Positions 52,333 to 62,209 of a stretch of DNA of 64,000 bases are shown here, in pieces. The stretch is taken from contig NZ_VKKS01000001.1 in assembly GCF_019402645.1 (NCBI RefSeq), positions 248,001 through 312,000 of the forward strand, written 5' to 3'. This DNA comes from Morganella morganii (GTDB taxonomy: Bacteria > Pseudomonadota > Gammaproteobacteria > Enterobacterales > Enterobacteriaceae). The position numbers were made by a program, and so were the translations under genes. The notes under the pieces are model-generated. The model saw only the letters and a list, made by a program, of their open reading frames with translations, did not search any database and was not told the DNA's origin. Each line of letters starts with the position of its first letter. Position 1 is the first letter of the stretch.

Positions 52333-53622
52333 ATGATGAAACGAAAAATGGTATTACCTGTCGTGATGTCCGCTACGCTGCCGGTATCGGCTTACAGTGC
52401 AACCGAAGGGATGGAGCGCGCGGATAACGGTTTTATGCTGATCTGCGCAGCATTGGTTTATTTTATGACACTTCCCGGTATCGCCCTGTTTTATGGCGGG
52501 CTGGTGCGGCGTGAGAATGTACTGTCAGTGATGACACAAGTCACTGTCAGTTTTGCACTGGTGTTGCTGTTATGGGTTTTTTATGGCTACAGCATGGCAT
52601 TTTCTGACGGAAATGGAGTGATTGGTGGTCTGTCTCATGCATTTCTCGGCGGGATCACACCGGTCAGTAACAGCGGCAGTATCAGTCAGCTGACACACGT
52701 TATTTTCCAGGGATCTTTTGCTGCGATCACCGTTGCTCTTATCACCGGTGCACTGGCGGAGCGAATTAAATTTACCGCCTTTCTGCTGTTTACGGTTATC
52801 TGGTTCTCCCTTGCTTATGTACCGATGGCGCATATGGTTTGGGGCGGTGGCTGGCTGGCGGAGGATGGCGCACTGGATTTTGCCGGGGGAACGGTTGTGC
52901 ATATCAATGCGGCGGTTGCCGGGTTAGTTGGTGCTTACATATTAGGACCGCGTCTGTTACTGGGAAAAACCGCCACCAAACCGCACAGTCTGCCGATGGT
53001 GTTTACCGGTACAGCTATCCTCTATATCGGCTGGTTCGGGTTTAATGCCGGGTCTGCCGGAAAACCGGATGGTATTGCGGCGCTGGCCTTCCTGAATACA
53101 GTGATTGCTGTGGCCGCGGGTGTGCTTGCATGGGTGATTGCAGAGTGGTGCATGCGGGGTAAGCCCTCACTTCTTGGTGCGTGCTCCGGGTGTATCGGCG
53201 GTTTGGTCGGGATCACACCGGCAGCAGGCACGGTGGGCGTACCGGGGGCAATTATCATCGGGCTGGTCAGCGGCATTACCGGCTACTGGGGGGTCACCGC
53301 ACTGAAACGCCACCTGAAGGTAGATGATGTGTGTGATGTCTTTGGTATTCACGGGGTCTGCGGTATTGCAGGCTGTTTGCTGACGGGGATTTTTACTGCA
53401 TCTGCACTCGGCGGAACCGGCTATGCGGAAGGCGTCACTATGCTGCATCAGTTATGGATTCAGGCGGAAAGCATCCTGGTCACCATGCTCTGGAGCGGAG
53501 TAATTACTTACATCGCATTCAAATGCGCAGCACTGACAACCGGCGTACGCTGTACAGAAGAGGACGAGATCAACGGGCTTGATATCAGCACCCACGGCGA
53601 ACAGGCCTATAACCGTTCATAG
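52333..53622 (+). CDS. amtB: Ammonium transporter AmtB
   Basis: Trimeric inner-membrane ammonium channel gated by GlnK. From the ATG at 52333 (GGAG nine bases upstream) it encodes 429 residues, matching E. coli AmtB (428). The N-terminal signal-like segment MMKRKMVLPVVMSATLPVSA is followed by 11 membrane segments. The pore twin histidines lie in GTVVHINAAVAGLVG and FGIHGVCGIAG. The C-terminal tail carries the GlnK-contacting region GVRCTEEDEINGLDISTHGE. Confidence 0.98.
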   Translation: MMKRKMVLPVVMSATLPVSAYSATEGMERADNGFMLICAALVYFMTLPGIALFYGGLVRRENVLSVMTQVTVSFALVLLLWVFYGYSMAFSDGNGVIGGLSHAFLGGITPVSNSGSISQLTHVIFQGSFAAITVALITGALAERIKFTAFLLFTVIWFSLAYVPMAHMVWGGGWLAEDGALDFAGGTVVHINAAVAGLVGAYILGPRLLLGKTATKPHSLPMVFTGTAILYIGWFGFNAGSAGKPDGIAALAFLNTVIAVAAGVLAWVIAEWCMRGKPSLLGACSGCIGGLVGITPAAGTVGVPGAIIIGLVSGITGYWGVTALKRHLKVDDVCDVFGIHGVCGIAGCLLTGIFTASALGGTGYAEGVTMLHQLWIQAESILVTMLWSGVITYIAFKCAALTTGVRCTEEDEINGLDISTHGEQAYNRS

Positions 53623-53638
53623 CCGCAAAAAAGTAAGT

Positions 53639-53672
53639 CCCCGCTCACCGGTGTGCAGCGGGGGCATTTTTA
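53639..53672 (+). terminator. Terminator after amtB
   Basis: Stem CCCCGCT / AGCGGGG with an 11-base loop followed by GCATTTTTATT. It lies between convergent amtB and tesB. Confidence 0.75.
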
Positions 53673-53684
53673 TTGCAGAGGAAC

Positions 53685-54548
53685 TTATATGTCCCTTAAA
53701 CGCAGAACACCTTCCTGCACGGTCGAGGCAACCAGCACACCAGCCTGATTATAGATGTGACCACGGACAAACCCGCGCCCGCCGGAGGCTGTCGGGCTTT
53801 CCACGGCATACAGCAGCCATTCATCCAGCCGGAACGGGCGGTGATACCACATGGAGTGGTCGATGGTGGCAATCTGAATTTCCGGCTGCATAAAGCCGTA
53901 GCCGTGCGGCTGAAGGGCGGTCGGCAGGAAATTATAGTCAGAGGCATAACTGAGCAGGTACTGATGCAGAGCCTGATCATCCGGCATTGTACCGTTGGTT
54001 TTCAGCCAGGTATAACGCACCGGCGGATTCTCAGGGTTCTGAAACGGGCTGTAAAATCGTACCGGCCGCCATTCAATAGCCTGCTCACGCAGGAACAGTG
54101 CCTGCATCTTCGGCGGCAGACCGGCGGCAATTTTACGGGCGATATCCGTTTCAGAGGCAAGGCCGTCAGGGCCGGGAACATCCGGCATTGCATTCTGGTG
54201 TTCAAAACTGTGCTCTTCCCCCTGGAAAGAAGCTGTCATATAGAAAATCGGTTTTCCGTTCTGAATAGCACTGACACGGCGGGCACTGAAGCTTTTGCCG
54301 TCACGCAGATTTTCCACATCATAAATAATCGGTTTATGGCTGTCGCCCGGCCGCAGAAAATAGCTGTGGAATGAGTGGGCACGACGATCAGCCGGAACAG
54401 TCTGTCCCGCTGCATACAGTGCCTGTCCGGCAACTTGTCCGCCAAAGACCTGGGGCAGGCCGAGATCTTCACTTTGCCCCCGGAATAACCCGTCTTCGAG
54501 TTTTTCGAGTGCCATCAGGTTTATCAGATTTTCTAATGCCAGGCTCAT
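53685..54548 (-). CDS. tesB: Acyl-CoA thioesterase II
   Basis: Broad-range acyl-CoA thioesterase with a double hot-dog fold. The 287-residue protein (E. coli TesB 286) shows [19 protein letters not shown] near the N-terminus, [12 protein letters not shown] (about 58-69), and the second half motif [21 protein letters not shown], with the catalytic aspartate in the YASDYNFLP segment near 204. Convergent with amtB and upstream of ffs, as in E. coli. Confidence 0.96.
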   Translation of the reverse strand: MSLALENLINLMALEKLEDGLFRGQSEDLGLPQVFGGQVAGQALYAAGQTVPADRRAHSFHSYFLRPGDSHKPIIYDVENLRDGKSFSARRVSAIQNGKPIFYMTASFQGEEHSFEHQNAMPDVPGPDGLASETDIARKIAAGLPPKMQALFLREQAIEWRPVRFYSPFQNPENPPVRYTWLKTNGTMPDDQALHQYLLSYASDYNFLPTALQPHGYGFMQPEIQIATIDHSMWYHRPFRLDEWLLYAVESPTASGGRGFVRGHIYNQAGVLVASTVQEGVLRLRDI

Positions 54549-54707
54549 AGTTACCCTTATTAAATATTTTCAGCAGAAACCGGTCATTCTAATCGTTGTC
54601 TGTACAATTGAAAAATGATAAACCGCCGTTATGTGCGGTTCCTGACCGGCAGATGCGCGTCGTTGTGTCAGTGGTGTGTAAAATTACAGCGGTCAGTCTC
54701 GGTTGCC

Positions 54708-54736
54708 TTGCTATTTCAGTGCTGATCCCGGATAAT
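54708..54736 (+). promoter_or_regulatory. Candidate ffs promoter
   Basis: TTGCTA (54708-54713), a 17-base spacer and GATAAT (54731-54736). It would start transcription about 24 bases before mature 4.5S RNA, which fits the known short 5' leader of the precursor. Confidence 0.6.
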
Positions 54737-54765
54737 GACACCGCCTCATTATTGAGGGTTCCTAT

Positions 54766-54879
54766 GGGGGCTTTGTTGGTTCTCCCGCAACATGAACTTG
54801 TTAACTCGGTCAGGTCCGGAAGGAAGCAGCCATAGCAGGGGAATTGTGTGCCGGGATGTCGCTGGCAAGGCCCCCACCC
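54766..54879 (+). ncRNA. ffs: 4.5S RNA of the signal recognition particle
   Basis: RNA scaffold of the bacterial SRP, which binds Ffh and targets inner-membrane proteins co-translationally. The 114-base segment has the pairing ends GGGGGCTTTG and GGCCCCCACCC, the conserved TTGGTTCTCCCGCAAC block, and the invariant Ffh-binding domain with GGTCAGGTCCGGAAGGAAGC as the apical loop region. Length equals E. coli 4.5S RNA (114). Ends are set by analogy with E. coli. Confidence 0.96.
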
Positions 54880-54931
54880 ATTTCTGCCGTGCCCGTCTCT
54901 GTTATTATCCCGTTACTGATTCTGAACGCCG

Positions 54932-54953
54932 CTGTCTGTGCAGACAGTTTTTC
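54932..54953 (+). terminator. Probable terminator after ffs
   Basis: Stem CTGTC / GACAG (extendable to CTGTCTG / CAGACAG) followed by TTTTTCTG, ~55 bases beyond mature ffs. Confidence 0.6.
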
Positions 54954-55418
54954 TGTAACTTATCTGACGATATTATCTATATATTCATAATTTCACATTA
55001 TCTTTGTCTGTACAAACCGGAGTTTTCAGAGGGTCACATCAGATATACAGATATAGCAATATGAGTGAAATTTGTTTTATGTTCCTGGTGAAAAAGAAGG
55101 TGTTTCACATAAAACCGCATGATTAGATAAAAATCTTATTTTTGATTTAACCCGTCATAATGGTAGAAAGTGAAAATAAAATTTTTGGTATACTTTGTGT
55201 TTAATAAATGCGTATCGGCATTTAATTATCTGGTGAGTGGAACAAACATAAAATATATGCTTTTGCTATAAATTATATCTGTATTGTAATATACGTAAAG
55301 AATAGCGGGAGAAATAGCGGGCATGATCGAAAGCCAAAGTCAGCCAGCTGCGCCTTTGGCCTGTGATCACTAAAAATAAGACTACTGTCTGAAATGGAGG
55401 CGGTTACAGCAGGTTGAA
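54954..55418. other. AT-rich region between ffs and hha, no gene seen
   Basis: No supported reading frame. Visible structures: a GTGAAA/TTTCAC repeat (55088-55108); a tandem copy of AATAGCGGG (55301-55309 and 55313-55321); and a hairpin GCCAAAG (55333-55339) / CTTTGGC (55354-55360) that could end hha transcription on the minus strand, though its T run is poor. E. coli genes ybaY, ybaZ, ylaB, ylaC and maa, found in this interval there, are absent. Confidence 0.5.
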
Positions 55419-55625
55419 TTAACGGACAAACTTCCAGACAGATGCCGGGATTTTGTCATACAGTTTATTCATGGTTAATTCGGCCAGACGATGATCTGCG
55501 GCTGAATAAAAAACCTCCAGCTCGTCATCAGTCAGTTCGTATTTGTTCTTCTCAATGACACGTTCCAGTGTTTCGATAGAAGTGCACTTACGTAAGCGCA
55601 TGAGATAGTCCAGTTTAGTCATCAT
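55419..55625 (-). CDS. hha: Haemolysin expression modulator Hha
   Basis: Small H-NS/StpA partner that strengthens silencing of AT-rich and transferred genes. The 68-residue protein ends [14 protein letters not shown] and contains [20 protein letters not shown] and [20 protein letters not shown], nearly identical to E. coli Hha (72 residues). Two adjacent ATG codons open the frame. It lies 60 bases downstream of tomB; the pair forms a toxin-antitoxin-like module in E. coli, with Hha as the toxic partner. Confidence 0.96.
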   Translation of the reverse strand: MMTKLDYLMRLRKCTSIETLERVIEKNKYELTDDELEVFYSAADHRLAELTMNKLYDKIPASVWKFVR

Positions 55626-55685
55626 ATGTTATCTTCTTGCTGAGTTGTTAGTACGCAATATACTGATATATATGTCTGTATTCCG

Positions 55686-56045
55686 TTAGTGGACAAGATG
55701 TCCCTCGCTGGTCAGCATGCTGCTTACCAGTGATGCCATCTTTTCCCATTCCTCAACATCATTAAATGAAACTTCCATCTGACCAAACAGTGCGTAAGTT
55801 TCATCGATGTATTCATCGACAAATGAGATGAGGTCCTTATTTTGTGTATGTTTTATCTTAAAACTCCAGGCCACGTCAGCAATATAGCTTAATAATTCGT
55901 TAAGTTTTAAGTTTGAATCTGAGGCTAAATCATTAACCCAATAATTATTGCTTCTGATGAGAGTTTGTGTGCCTTCACGATAAAGTTCATCACACAGATA
56001 CTTCAGTACCGCAATATCGTAATTTCGTGGAGAATACTCGTCCAT
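55686..56045 (-). CDS. tomB: Hha toxicity modulator TomB (YbaJ)
   Basis: Protein that counteracts Hha toxicity and affects biofilm formation and conjugation. The ATG at 56045 (MDEYSPRNYDIAVLKYLCDE) follows AGGAGG at five bases and gives 119 residues; E. coli TomB is 124. The conserved segment NYWVNDLASDSNLKLNELL (near 34) is present, while the C-terminal third diverges from E. coli and lacks its cysteine-containing tail. First gene of the tomB-hha pair. Confidence 0.93.
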   Translation of the reverse strand: MDEYSPRNYDIAVLKYLCDELYREGTQTLIRSNNYWVNDLASDSNLKLNELLSYIADVAWSFKIKHTQNKDLISFVDEYIDETYALFGQMEVSFNDVEEWEKMASLVSSMLTSEGHLVH

Positions 56046-56565
56046 AATCACCTCCTGAATGTAACCGGGAATGATAAGGCGCTGAAAAACGTTAAATTAT
56101 AATTAACACATGAGTAAGTTATTACGTTATCGACGTCGGTATATTATATATATCATCAGCCTTTAATTATAAATAAAGGTAATGCAAAATTCCGTTCAGC
56201 ACAAGCGGATAACCAGACGCTGATTACGTGTTAATCTGTTTCAGTTAGTGAACGCGATGTTCCGGAAAAAGATGTGAATAAAAAGGTCTGAGTTAACCCT
56301 GCTAGTAATATAACACTATTTCGGCGCTTGTCACTAGCCAAAATACAAAAAAATTAAATTTAAATGCAGAATAAATGCGCTAATACATAGGTTATAATTA
56401 CTCATCTGCTTAAATTTACTGAATTTTTATGAGAAGGGGCGGTGATGAATCATAACGGGTTATGACAAAACCTTACATTTGTGGAATGTTATAATTTACT
56501 TCCATCTATTGTTTATTTAAGTTTTTCTTACTCAAATTTTAAAATATTCATCATGTCAAAAAAAT
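56046..56565. other. Long AT-rich gap upstream of tomB, no gene seen
   Basis: About 520 bases with no supported frame on either strand. It must hold the tomB-hha promoter on the minus strand. It is markedly AT-rich with several A and T tracts and a distant inverted repeat GCTAGT (56301-56306) / ACTAGC (56333-56338). Such sequence suits H-NS/Hha binding, which could allow autoregulation; that is inference. Confidence 0.45.
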
Positions 56566-56592
56566 AAAAAAGGTCACTAATGTGACCTTTTT
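56566..56592 (-). terminator. Terminator after acrB
   Basis: Stem AGGTCAC / GTGACCT with a TAAT loop, flanked by A and T runs, 15 bases beyond the acrB stop. Confidence 0.9.
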
Positions 56593-56606
56593 ATGTTTAA
56601 GCAGGA

Positions 56607-59600
56607 TTAAAATCCGTCAGGACTGTCGCTCTTCTGTGTTACCGCATGAGCATGCTCTATGTCTTCACTTTTCTTACTGAAGCGGCGGCGGATAACCACA
56701 TAGAAGACCGGTACGAAGAAGATAGCCAGAGAAGTTGCGGCGATCATACCACCGAATACCCCTGTACCTACGGCGTTCTGTGAACCGGAACCGGCACCGT
56801 TACTCAGGACTAACGGAATAACCCCGAGCATAAAGGCCAGTGATGTCATCAGGATAGGGCGCAGACGCATCTTAACCGCTTCCAGTGTCGCTTCAATCAG
56901 CCCTTTACCTTCTTTCTCCATCAGGTCTTTGGCGAATTCCACAATCAGGATGGCGTTCTTCGCCGACAGTCCGATGGTTGTCAGCAGGCCGACTTTGAAG
57001 TACACGTCGTTTTCCAGTCCGCGGGCATGGGTCAGTAACAGCGCCCCGATAACCCCGAGCGGAACCACCAGCATAACAGAGAACGGAACCGACCAGCTTT
57101 CATACAACGCTGCCAGACAAAGGAAGACGATGATGAGTGAGATGGTATACAGCGCAGGTGCCTGGTTACCGGACATTTTTTCCTGATAAGACATGCCTGT
57201 CCACTCGACACCGAAGCCCGGCGGCAATTCTTTTGCCAGGTCTTCCATCAGGTTCATCGCGTCACCACTACTTTTACCCGGTGCTGCACTACCCTGAATC
57301 TGCATAGCCGGTAAACCGTTGTAACGTTCCAGACGTGGTGAACCAAATGTCCACGGATCTTTCTTCGTATCCACAAAGGCAGAGAACGGAACCATCTGGC
57401 CGGTGTTGTTGCGGACATACTGTTCAGAAATATTCTGAGGAAGCATACGGAATTGTGCATTACCCTGAATATAAACTTTTTTGACACGTCCGCGATCGAT
57501 AAAGTCGTTGACGTATGTTCCGCCGAACATCGTACTCATTGTCGCATTGATAGTGTTGATATCCACACCTAATGCTTCAGCTTTCTGCTGGTCAACATAG
57601 AGATGATACTGAGAGGTATCTTCCATGCCGTTAGGACGAACCTGAACCAGCATATCCGGATGTTTGCCTGCAAGTCCCAGTAACTGGTTACGGGCCTGCG
57701 TCAGGGCTTCATGCCCGTGGTTGGCATTATCCATCAGTTCGAGGTCAAATCCGCTGGATGTGCCGAGCTCGACAATTGCCGGAATGTTGAACGCATAAAT
57801 AATTGCGCCTGAATTCTGACTGAACTTCGCGTTGGCACGGCCGACGATAGCTTCCACTTTATCTTCTTTCGCTTTACGCTCATCCCAGTTTTTCAGGACA
57901 ATGAAAGCCAGACCCATGTTCTGCCCCTGACCGGCGAAACCGAAGCCGTTAACAGTAAAGGCAGACTCCACCACATTTTTCTCAGTATTAATGAAGTAAT
58001 CACTGACCTCATTAAGGACAACCTGAGTCTGTTCCTGTGTTGATCCCGGTGGTAACTGAACCATAGCAAGGAATACCCCCTGGTCTTCTTCCGGTAAGAA
58101 AGAAGACGGCAGGCGGACAAACATCACAATCATGGCCGCGACCAGCACGACATACAGCAGCAGATAACGACCGGTGCCGCGCAGCATGCGGCCTACGCTG
58201 TCAGTATAATGGTGTGTCTGTTTATCAAAGGTCCGGTTAAACCAGCCGAAGAATCCGGTTTTAGTTCCGTGGCTGCCCTGTTTGATAGGCTTCAGCATGG
58301 TGGAACACAGCGCCGGGGTCAGAATTAATGCCACTAATACTGACAGGACCATAGCTGATACGATGGTCACCGAGAACTGACGGTAAATTGCCCCGGTCGA
58401 GCCTCCGAAGAAGGCCATCGGGATAAATACCGCAGAAAGAACCATGGCAATACCCATCAGGGCGCCCTGAATCTGGCCCATGGACACTTTTGTGGCTTCT
58501 TTCGGCGGCAGGCCGGTTTCCTGCATCACACGTTCAACGTTTTCCACCACCACGATGGCGTCATCCACCAGCAGGCCGATGGCCAGCACCATTGCGAACA
58601 TCGTCAGGGTATTTATCGAATACCCGAAGGCGGCAAGGATAGCAAATGTCCCCAGTAACACAACCGGAACGGCGATCGTCGGGATCAGCGTTGCGCGGAA
58701 GTTTTGCAGGAACAGATACATCACCACGAACACCAGCATGATTGCTTCGACCAGTGTTTTCACCACTTCGAAAATGGAGATTTTAACGAATGGCGTTGTA
58801 TCGTACGGATAAACAACTTCCATTCCGTCCGGGAAATACGGCTGCATTTCGGCCAGTTTTTCACGGACAGCATTTGCTGTATCCAGGGCGTTGGCACCGG
58901 TAGCAAGTTTAACCCCGATACCGGCAGATGGTTTACCGTTATAACGGGCAATAATACCGTAGTTCTCTGCACCCAGTTCCACATAGGCGACGTCTTTCAG
59001 GCGGACAACAGAACCGTCTGTATTCACCCGCAGCATAATTTCCTGGAACTGTTCAGGGGTATTCAGCCGGGTCTGTGCAATGATCGATGCGTTAAGACGC
59101 TGATCTTTAACAGATGGTGTCCCCCCGAGCTGACCGGCGGCAACCTGGTTATTCTGAATTTTAATCGAATTGATAACATCGATAGTTGTCAGGTTGTACT
59201 TCACCAGTTTATCCGGATCGAGCCAGATACGCATTGCATACTGTGTACCGAAGAGCTGGGTTTCCCCCACACCGGTTACGCGGCTGAGCGGGTCTTTCAC
59301 GTTTGAACCGACATAGTCCGCAATATCATCCTGCGTCATGTCTTTGTCATCGGAAATAAACGCGGCAACCAACAGGAAGGAACTGGTTGATTTCTGTACC
59401 GTAATCCCCTGTTGCTGCACTTCCTGCGGCAGTAACGGCATGGCCAGCTGCAGTTTGTTCTGCACCTGAACCTGGGCAATATCCGGATCGGCGTCAGCTT
59501 CAAAGGTCAGCGAGATACTCATGTTACCTGCTGAGTCACTGGTTGAAGACATGTACACCATCTTGTCGATACCGTTCATGTTCTGTTCGATAACCTGGGT

Positions 59601-59783
59601 TACCGTATTCTGAACCGTCTCGGCATCCGCCCCCGGATAGGTGGCAGAAATTGAAATCGCCGGCGGAGCAACAGTCGGATACTGTGCCACAGGCAGTTTC
59701 ATGATCGCCAACAGACCTGCAAGCATGGTAATAATGGCTATTACCCATGCAAATATCGGCCTTTCAATAAAAAACTTTGGCAT
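56607..59783 (-). CDS. acrB: Multidrug efflux RND transporter AcrB
   Basis: Proton-driven inner-membrane pump of the AcrAB-TolC system, exporting antibiotics, dyes, detergents and bile salts. The 1058-residue protein (E. coli AcrB 1049) starts [20 protein letters not shown] and has 12 membrane segments and two large periplasmic loops. The proton-relay aspartates lie in [16 protein letters not shown] (about 402-417) and the matching lysine in [16 protein letters not shown] (near 940). The phenylalanine-rich binding-pocket region is conserved by inspection. It is 14 bases after acrA; TolC is not in the window. Confidence 0.97.
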   Translation of the reverse strand: MPKFFIERPIFAWVIAIITMLAGLLAIMKLPVAQYPTVAPPAISISATYPGADAETVQNTVTQVIEQNMNGIDKMVYMSSTSDSAGNMSISLTFEADADPDIAQVQVQNKLQLAMPLLPQEVQQQGITVQKSTSSFLLVAAFISDDKDMTQDDIADYVGSNVKDPLSRVTGVGETQLFGTQYAMRIWLDPDKLVKYNLTTIDVINSIKIQNNQVAAGQLGGTPSVKDQRLNASIIAQTRLNTPEQFQEIMLRVNTDGSVVRLKDVAYVELGAENYGIIARYNGKPSAGIGVKLATGANALDTANAVREKLAEMQPYFPDGMEVVYPYDTTPFVKISIFEVVKTLVEAIMLVFVVMYLFLQNFRATLIPTIAVPVVLLGTFAILAAFGYSINTLTMFAMVLAIGLLVDDAIVVVENVERVMQETGLPPKEATKVSMGQIQGALMGIAMVLSAVFIPMAFFGGSTGAIYRQFSVTIVSAMVLSVLVALILTPALCSTMLKPIKQGSHGTKTGFFGWFNRTFDKQTHHYTDSVGRMLRGTGRYLLLYVVLVAAMIVMFVRLPSSFLPEEDQGVFLAMVQLPPGSTQEQTQVVLNEVSDYFINTEKNVVESAFTVNGFGFAGQGQNMGLAFIVLKNWDERKAKEDKVEAIVGRANAKFSQNSGAIIYAFNIPAIVELGTSSGFDLELMDNANHGHEALTQARNQLLGLAGKHPDMLVQVRPNGMEDTSQYHLYVDQQKAEALGVDINTINATMSTMFGGTYVNDFIDRGRVKKVYIQGNAQFRMLPQNISEQYVRNNTGQMVPFSAFVDTKKDPWTFGSPRLERYNGLPAMQIQGSAAPGKSSGDAMNLMEDLAKELPPGFGVEWTGMSYQEKMSGNQAPALYTISLIIVFLCLAALYESWSVPFSVMLVVPLGVIGALLLTHARGLENDVYFKVGLLTTIGLSAKNAILIVEFAKDLMEKEGKGLIEATLEAVKMRLRPILMTSLAFMLGVIPLVLSNGAGSGSQNAVGTGVFGGMIAATSLAIFFVPVFYVVIRRRFSKKSEDIEHAHAVTQKSDSPDGF

Positions 59784-59797
59784 GAATCACTGACTCC

Positions 59798-60991
59798 TTA
59801 TTGGGACTTCTGAGCAGATTCAGTATTTTTCGGCGCAGCCGCCGGCTGTGCATTTAAATCTGCTTCTGTTGCCTTAACGGCAGCACCCGGCTTGATTTTC
59901 TGGAAGCCTTCCACAACAACACGTTCGCCGTTATTCACACCGGCGGTAACCAGCCATTTGTTACCATATGCCTGGCCGACAGTGACCGGACGGACTTCGA
60001 TTTCATTTTTGGCGTTAACAATGTTAACCACTGCGCCGCCTTTTGCCGTACGGATAACCCCTTCCTGCGGAATCAGGATAGCGTCAGGACGCACACCTTC
60101 ATCAACACGGGCGCGGACAAACATACCCGGCAGCAGGGATTCCTGCGGGTTAGGGAACACTGCGCGCATGGTGATAGAGCCGGTGGTTTCATCGACAGTC
60201 ACATCGGAGAATTCCAGATAGCCTTTATGGGTATAATCTTTGTTCTCAGCCGTCACCAGACTGACCGCAATTTTACCCTGTTCTTTATCCACGGCACCGC
60301 TGGCGATTTCGTGTTTCAGACGCAGATAATCATCGCTGGACTGAGTCACATCCACATAGATAGGGTCAATCTGCTGAACCAGTGTCAGCGGCTGGGTCTG
60401 ACCTGTTGCCACTAATGCACCTTCAGTCACATTTGATTTACCGGACAGACCGGAAATCGGGGAGGTGACTTTGGTGTAGTTCAGGTTGATTTGCGCTGTC
60501 TGAACAGCTGCCTGTGCGGCCTGAACCGCAGCCTGAGCCTGCGCATGTGTGGAGACCGCCTCGTCATAATCCTGGCGGCTGATATAGTTTGTTCCCAGCA
60601 ACGGTTTATAGCGGTTCACTGTCAGGCGGGCCAGCTCGGCATTTGCTCTGGCTTTTGCCAGTTCAGCCTGCGCGCTGTTCAGCGTGGCCTGAAAAGGAGC
60701 CGGATCAATTTGATAGAGCGATTCGCCTTCTTTGACGTCACTTCCTTCTTTGTAATTGCGTTTTAAAATAATGCCGCCGACCTGAGGGCGAACTTCCGCG
60801 ATGCGGTAAGCAGAAGTTCGTCCCGGCAGTTCCGTGCTCACTGTCAGTGGTGCAGCTTTCAGTGTGACGACTTTAACGTCCGGCGGTGGCATTTCGCCCC
60901 CTTGCTTCTGCTCTTCACCACATCCGGACAGCAGAAAGCTCCCGGACAGAACGAGCATCGCCAGAGGTAGAACGCCTCTGTTTTTTCGCAT
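59798..60991 (-). CDS. acrA: Multidrug efflux periplasmic adaptor AcrA
   Basis: Membrane-fusion lipoprotein linking AcrB to TolC. The 397-residue product (E. coli 397) has a signal peptide with lipobox LLSGC (Cys24), a lipoyl/barrel-sandwich domain split by an alpha-helical hairpin (about 100-170, with repeats such as AQAQAAVQAAQAAVQTAQIN), and beta-barrel and membrane-proximal domains. Start MRKNRGVLPLAMLVLSGSFL. It is divergent from acrR, whose operator covers the shared promoter region. Confidence 0.97.
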   Translation of the reverse strand: MRKNRGVLPLAMLVLSGSFLLSGCGEEQKQGGEMPPPDVKVVTLKAAPLTVSTELPGRTSAYRIAEVRPQVGGIILKRNYKEGSDVKEGESLYQIDPAPFQATLNSAQAELAKARANAELARLTVNRYKPLLGTNYISRQDYDEAVSTHAQAQAAVQAAQAAVQTAQINLNYTKVTSPISGLSGKSNVTEGALVATGQTQPLTLVQQIDPIYVDVTQSSDDYLRLKHEIASGAVDKEQGKIAVSLVTAENKDYTHKGYLEFSDVTVDETTGSITMRAVFPNPQESLLPGMFVRARVDEGVRPDAILIPQEGVIRTAKGGAVVNIVNAKNEIEVRPVTVGQAYGNKWLVTAGVNNGERVVVEGFQKIKPGAAVKATEADLNAQPAAAPKNTESAQKSQ

Positions 60992-61064
60992 AGTAAACCT
61001 CTATAAAATGTCGATTTTTAACCGGTAAATATGGTTGATTAACTAATAAATCAGCGTGCTATAA

Positions 61065-61088
61065 TACAAACATACACGAATGTATGTA
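61065..61088. promoter_or_regulatory. AcrR operator in the acrA-acrR gap
   Basis: A 24-bp imperfect palindrome starting TACAAACATACA and ending GAATGTATGTA, with inner arms ACATACA / TGTATGT around CGAA. It differs from the E. coli AcrR operator at only about five positions. It overlaps a TATAAT (61060-61065) that could serve acrR, so binding should repress both genes. Confidence 0.8.
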
Positions 61089-61116
61089 AATTAACTTCAG
61101 ATGACACAGGCCTTAC

Positions 61117-61764
61117 ATGGCACGAAAAACTAAACAACAGGCCGGAGAGACCCGCCGGCAGATTATTGATGCCGCGTTAACCGCCTTCAGTGAGCAGGGT
61201 GTGTCTGCGACGTCATTAGCGGATATTGCAAAGCAAGCAGGTGTGACCCGTGGTGCGATCTATTGGCACTTCAAAAATAAAGTTGATCTGTTTACTGAAG
61301 TCTGTTCGATAACTGATACGAAAATTGGCTTTATTGAACAAGAGTATCGGGCAAAATACCCGGATAATCCACTTTTAGTGTTTAAGAAAATTTTAATTTA
61401 CATTCTGACGTCAGTGGCATCCGATCCAAAAATGCGGGCTATTCTGAGTATTTCATTTCATAAATGTGAATTCACCGGTGAAATGAGCGAATTAATTACC
61501 ATCAGACAAAATTTATATGCTGCCGAATACTCAAGAATAGAATCCTTCCTGATCGAAAGTGTGGCTCTGGGGCTGCTGCCGTCAACCCTCGACATGCGCC
61601 GTGCGGTAATCATGCTGCGCGGGATGATTACCGGGCTGTTAGAAAACTGGCTCTTTTCAAGTGAGAGTTTTAATATTAGCGGGCAGGCTGAATATTTGGT
61701 TGACGGTTATCTGGATATGTTAATGCTCAGTAAAAATATGCAACTACCGCCGGCAGACGCCTGA
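61117..61764 (+). CDS. acrR: TetR-family repressor AcrR
   Basis: Local repressor of acrAB that releases DNA when drugs bind. The 215-residue protein (E. coli 215) begins MARKTKQQAGETRRQIIDAA and has the N-terminal TetR helix-turn-helix (about 30-55; LADIAKQAGVTRGAIYWHFK) followed by an all-helical ligand domain. The frame is intact, which matters because acrR loss raises efflux. It is divergent from acrAB with the operator between them. Confidence 0.96.
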   Translation: MARKTKQQAGETRRQIIDAALTAFSEQGVSATSLADIAKQAGVTRGAIYWHFKNKVDLFTEVCSITDTKIGFIEQEYRAKYPDNPLLVFKKILIYILTSVASDPKMRAILSISFHKCEFTGEMSELITIRQNLYAAEYSRIESFLIESVALGLLPSTLDMRRAVIMLRGMITGLLENWLFSSESFNISGQAEYLVDGYLDMLMLSKNMQLPPADA

Positions 61765-61801
61765 TTTACATTTAATAACATCAACCTTAAGGATATCATG
61801 T

Positions 61802-62155
61802 ATGAAGCCTGTATTAATTATTGCCAACGGCGCTGCATATGGCAGTGAATCTTTATTTAATGCGCTGCGTCTGGCGATAGCAATTAAAGAGCAGGACAGT
61901 CAGGTGCCGATGAATGTTTTCCTGATGTCAGATGCGGTGGTGGCAGGGCTGCGCGGCCAGCAACCGAAAGAAGGCTATAATCTGAAACAGATGCTGGAGA
62001 TCTTACTGGCACAAAAAACGGCGATTAAGCTGTGCAAAACCTGCACCGATGCCCGCGGTATCACCGGGCTTCCGCTGGTGGACGGTGTGGAGATCGGAAC
62101 ACTGGCCGAACTGGCACAGTGGTCACTGGATGCAGAAAAAATTATTACCTTTTAA
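61802..62155 (+). CDS. ychN: DsrE/YchN-family sulfur-relay-like protein
   Basis: Small cytoplasmic protein of the DsrE/DsrF fold. The 117-residue product begins MKPVLIIANGAAYGSESLFN and contains FLMSDAVVAGLRGQ and KLCKTCTDARGITGLPLVDG, near-identical in style and length to E. coli YchN (117), which forms hexamers with conserved cysteines and has no established role. In E. coli ychN lies far away, near narL/ychO; here it sits 37 bases after acrR on the same strand, so co-transcription is possible. Ribosome site AAGGA precedes the ATG. Confidence 0.92.
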   Translation: MKPVLIIANGAAYGSESLFNALRLAIAIKEQDSQVPMNVFLMSDAVVAGLRGQQPKEGYNLKQMLEILLAQKTAIKLCKTCTDARGITGLPLVDGVEIGTLAELAQWSLDAEKIITF

Positions 62156-62209
62156 TCAGATAACCTGAAGCAGACAGCCGGGGAAGGGCAGATACAGGTG
62201 GATATTATT

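Noticed and set aside
54596-54835. 79-codon plus-strand frame overlapping ffs
   Set aside because: It runs into the structural RNA gene and covers its promoter; no homology recognised.
55061-55126. 21-codon frame between ffs and hha
   Set aside because: No ribosome-binding site, AT-rich composition, and no recognised peptide.
56430-56464. Very short frames after a GGGGCGG-type ribosome site upstream of tomB
   Set aside because: They encode only 6-8 residues and run on the strand opposite to tomB; not enough to call a gene.
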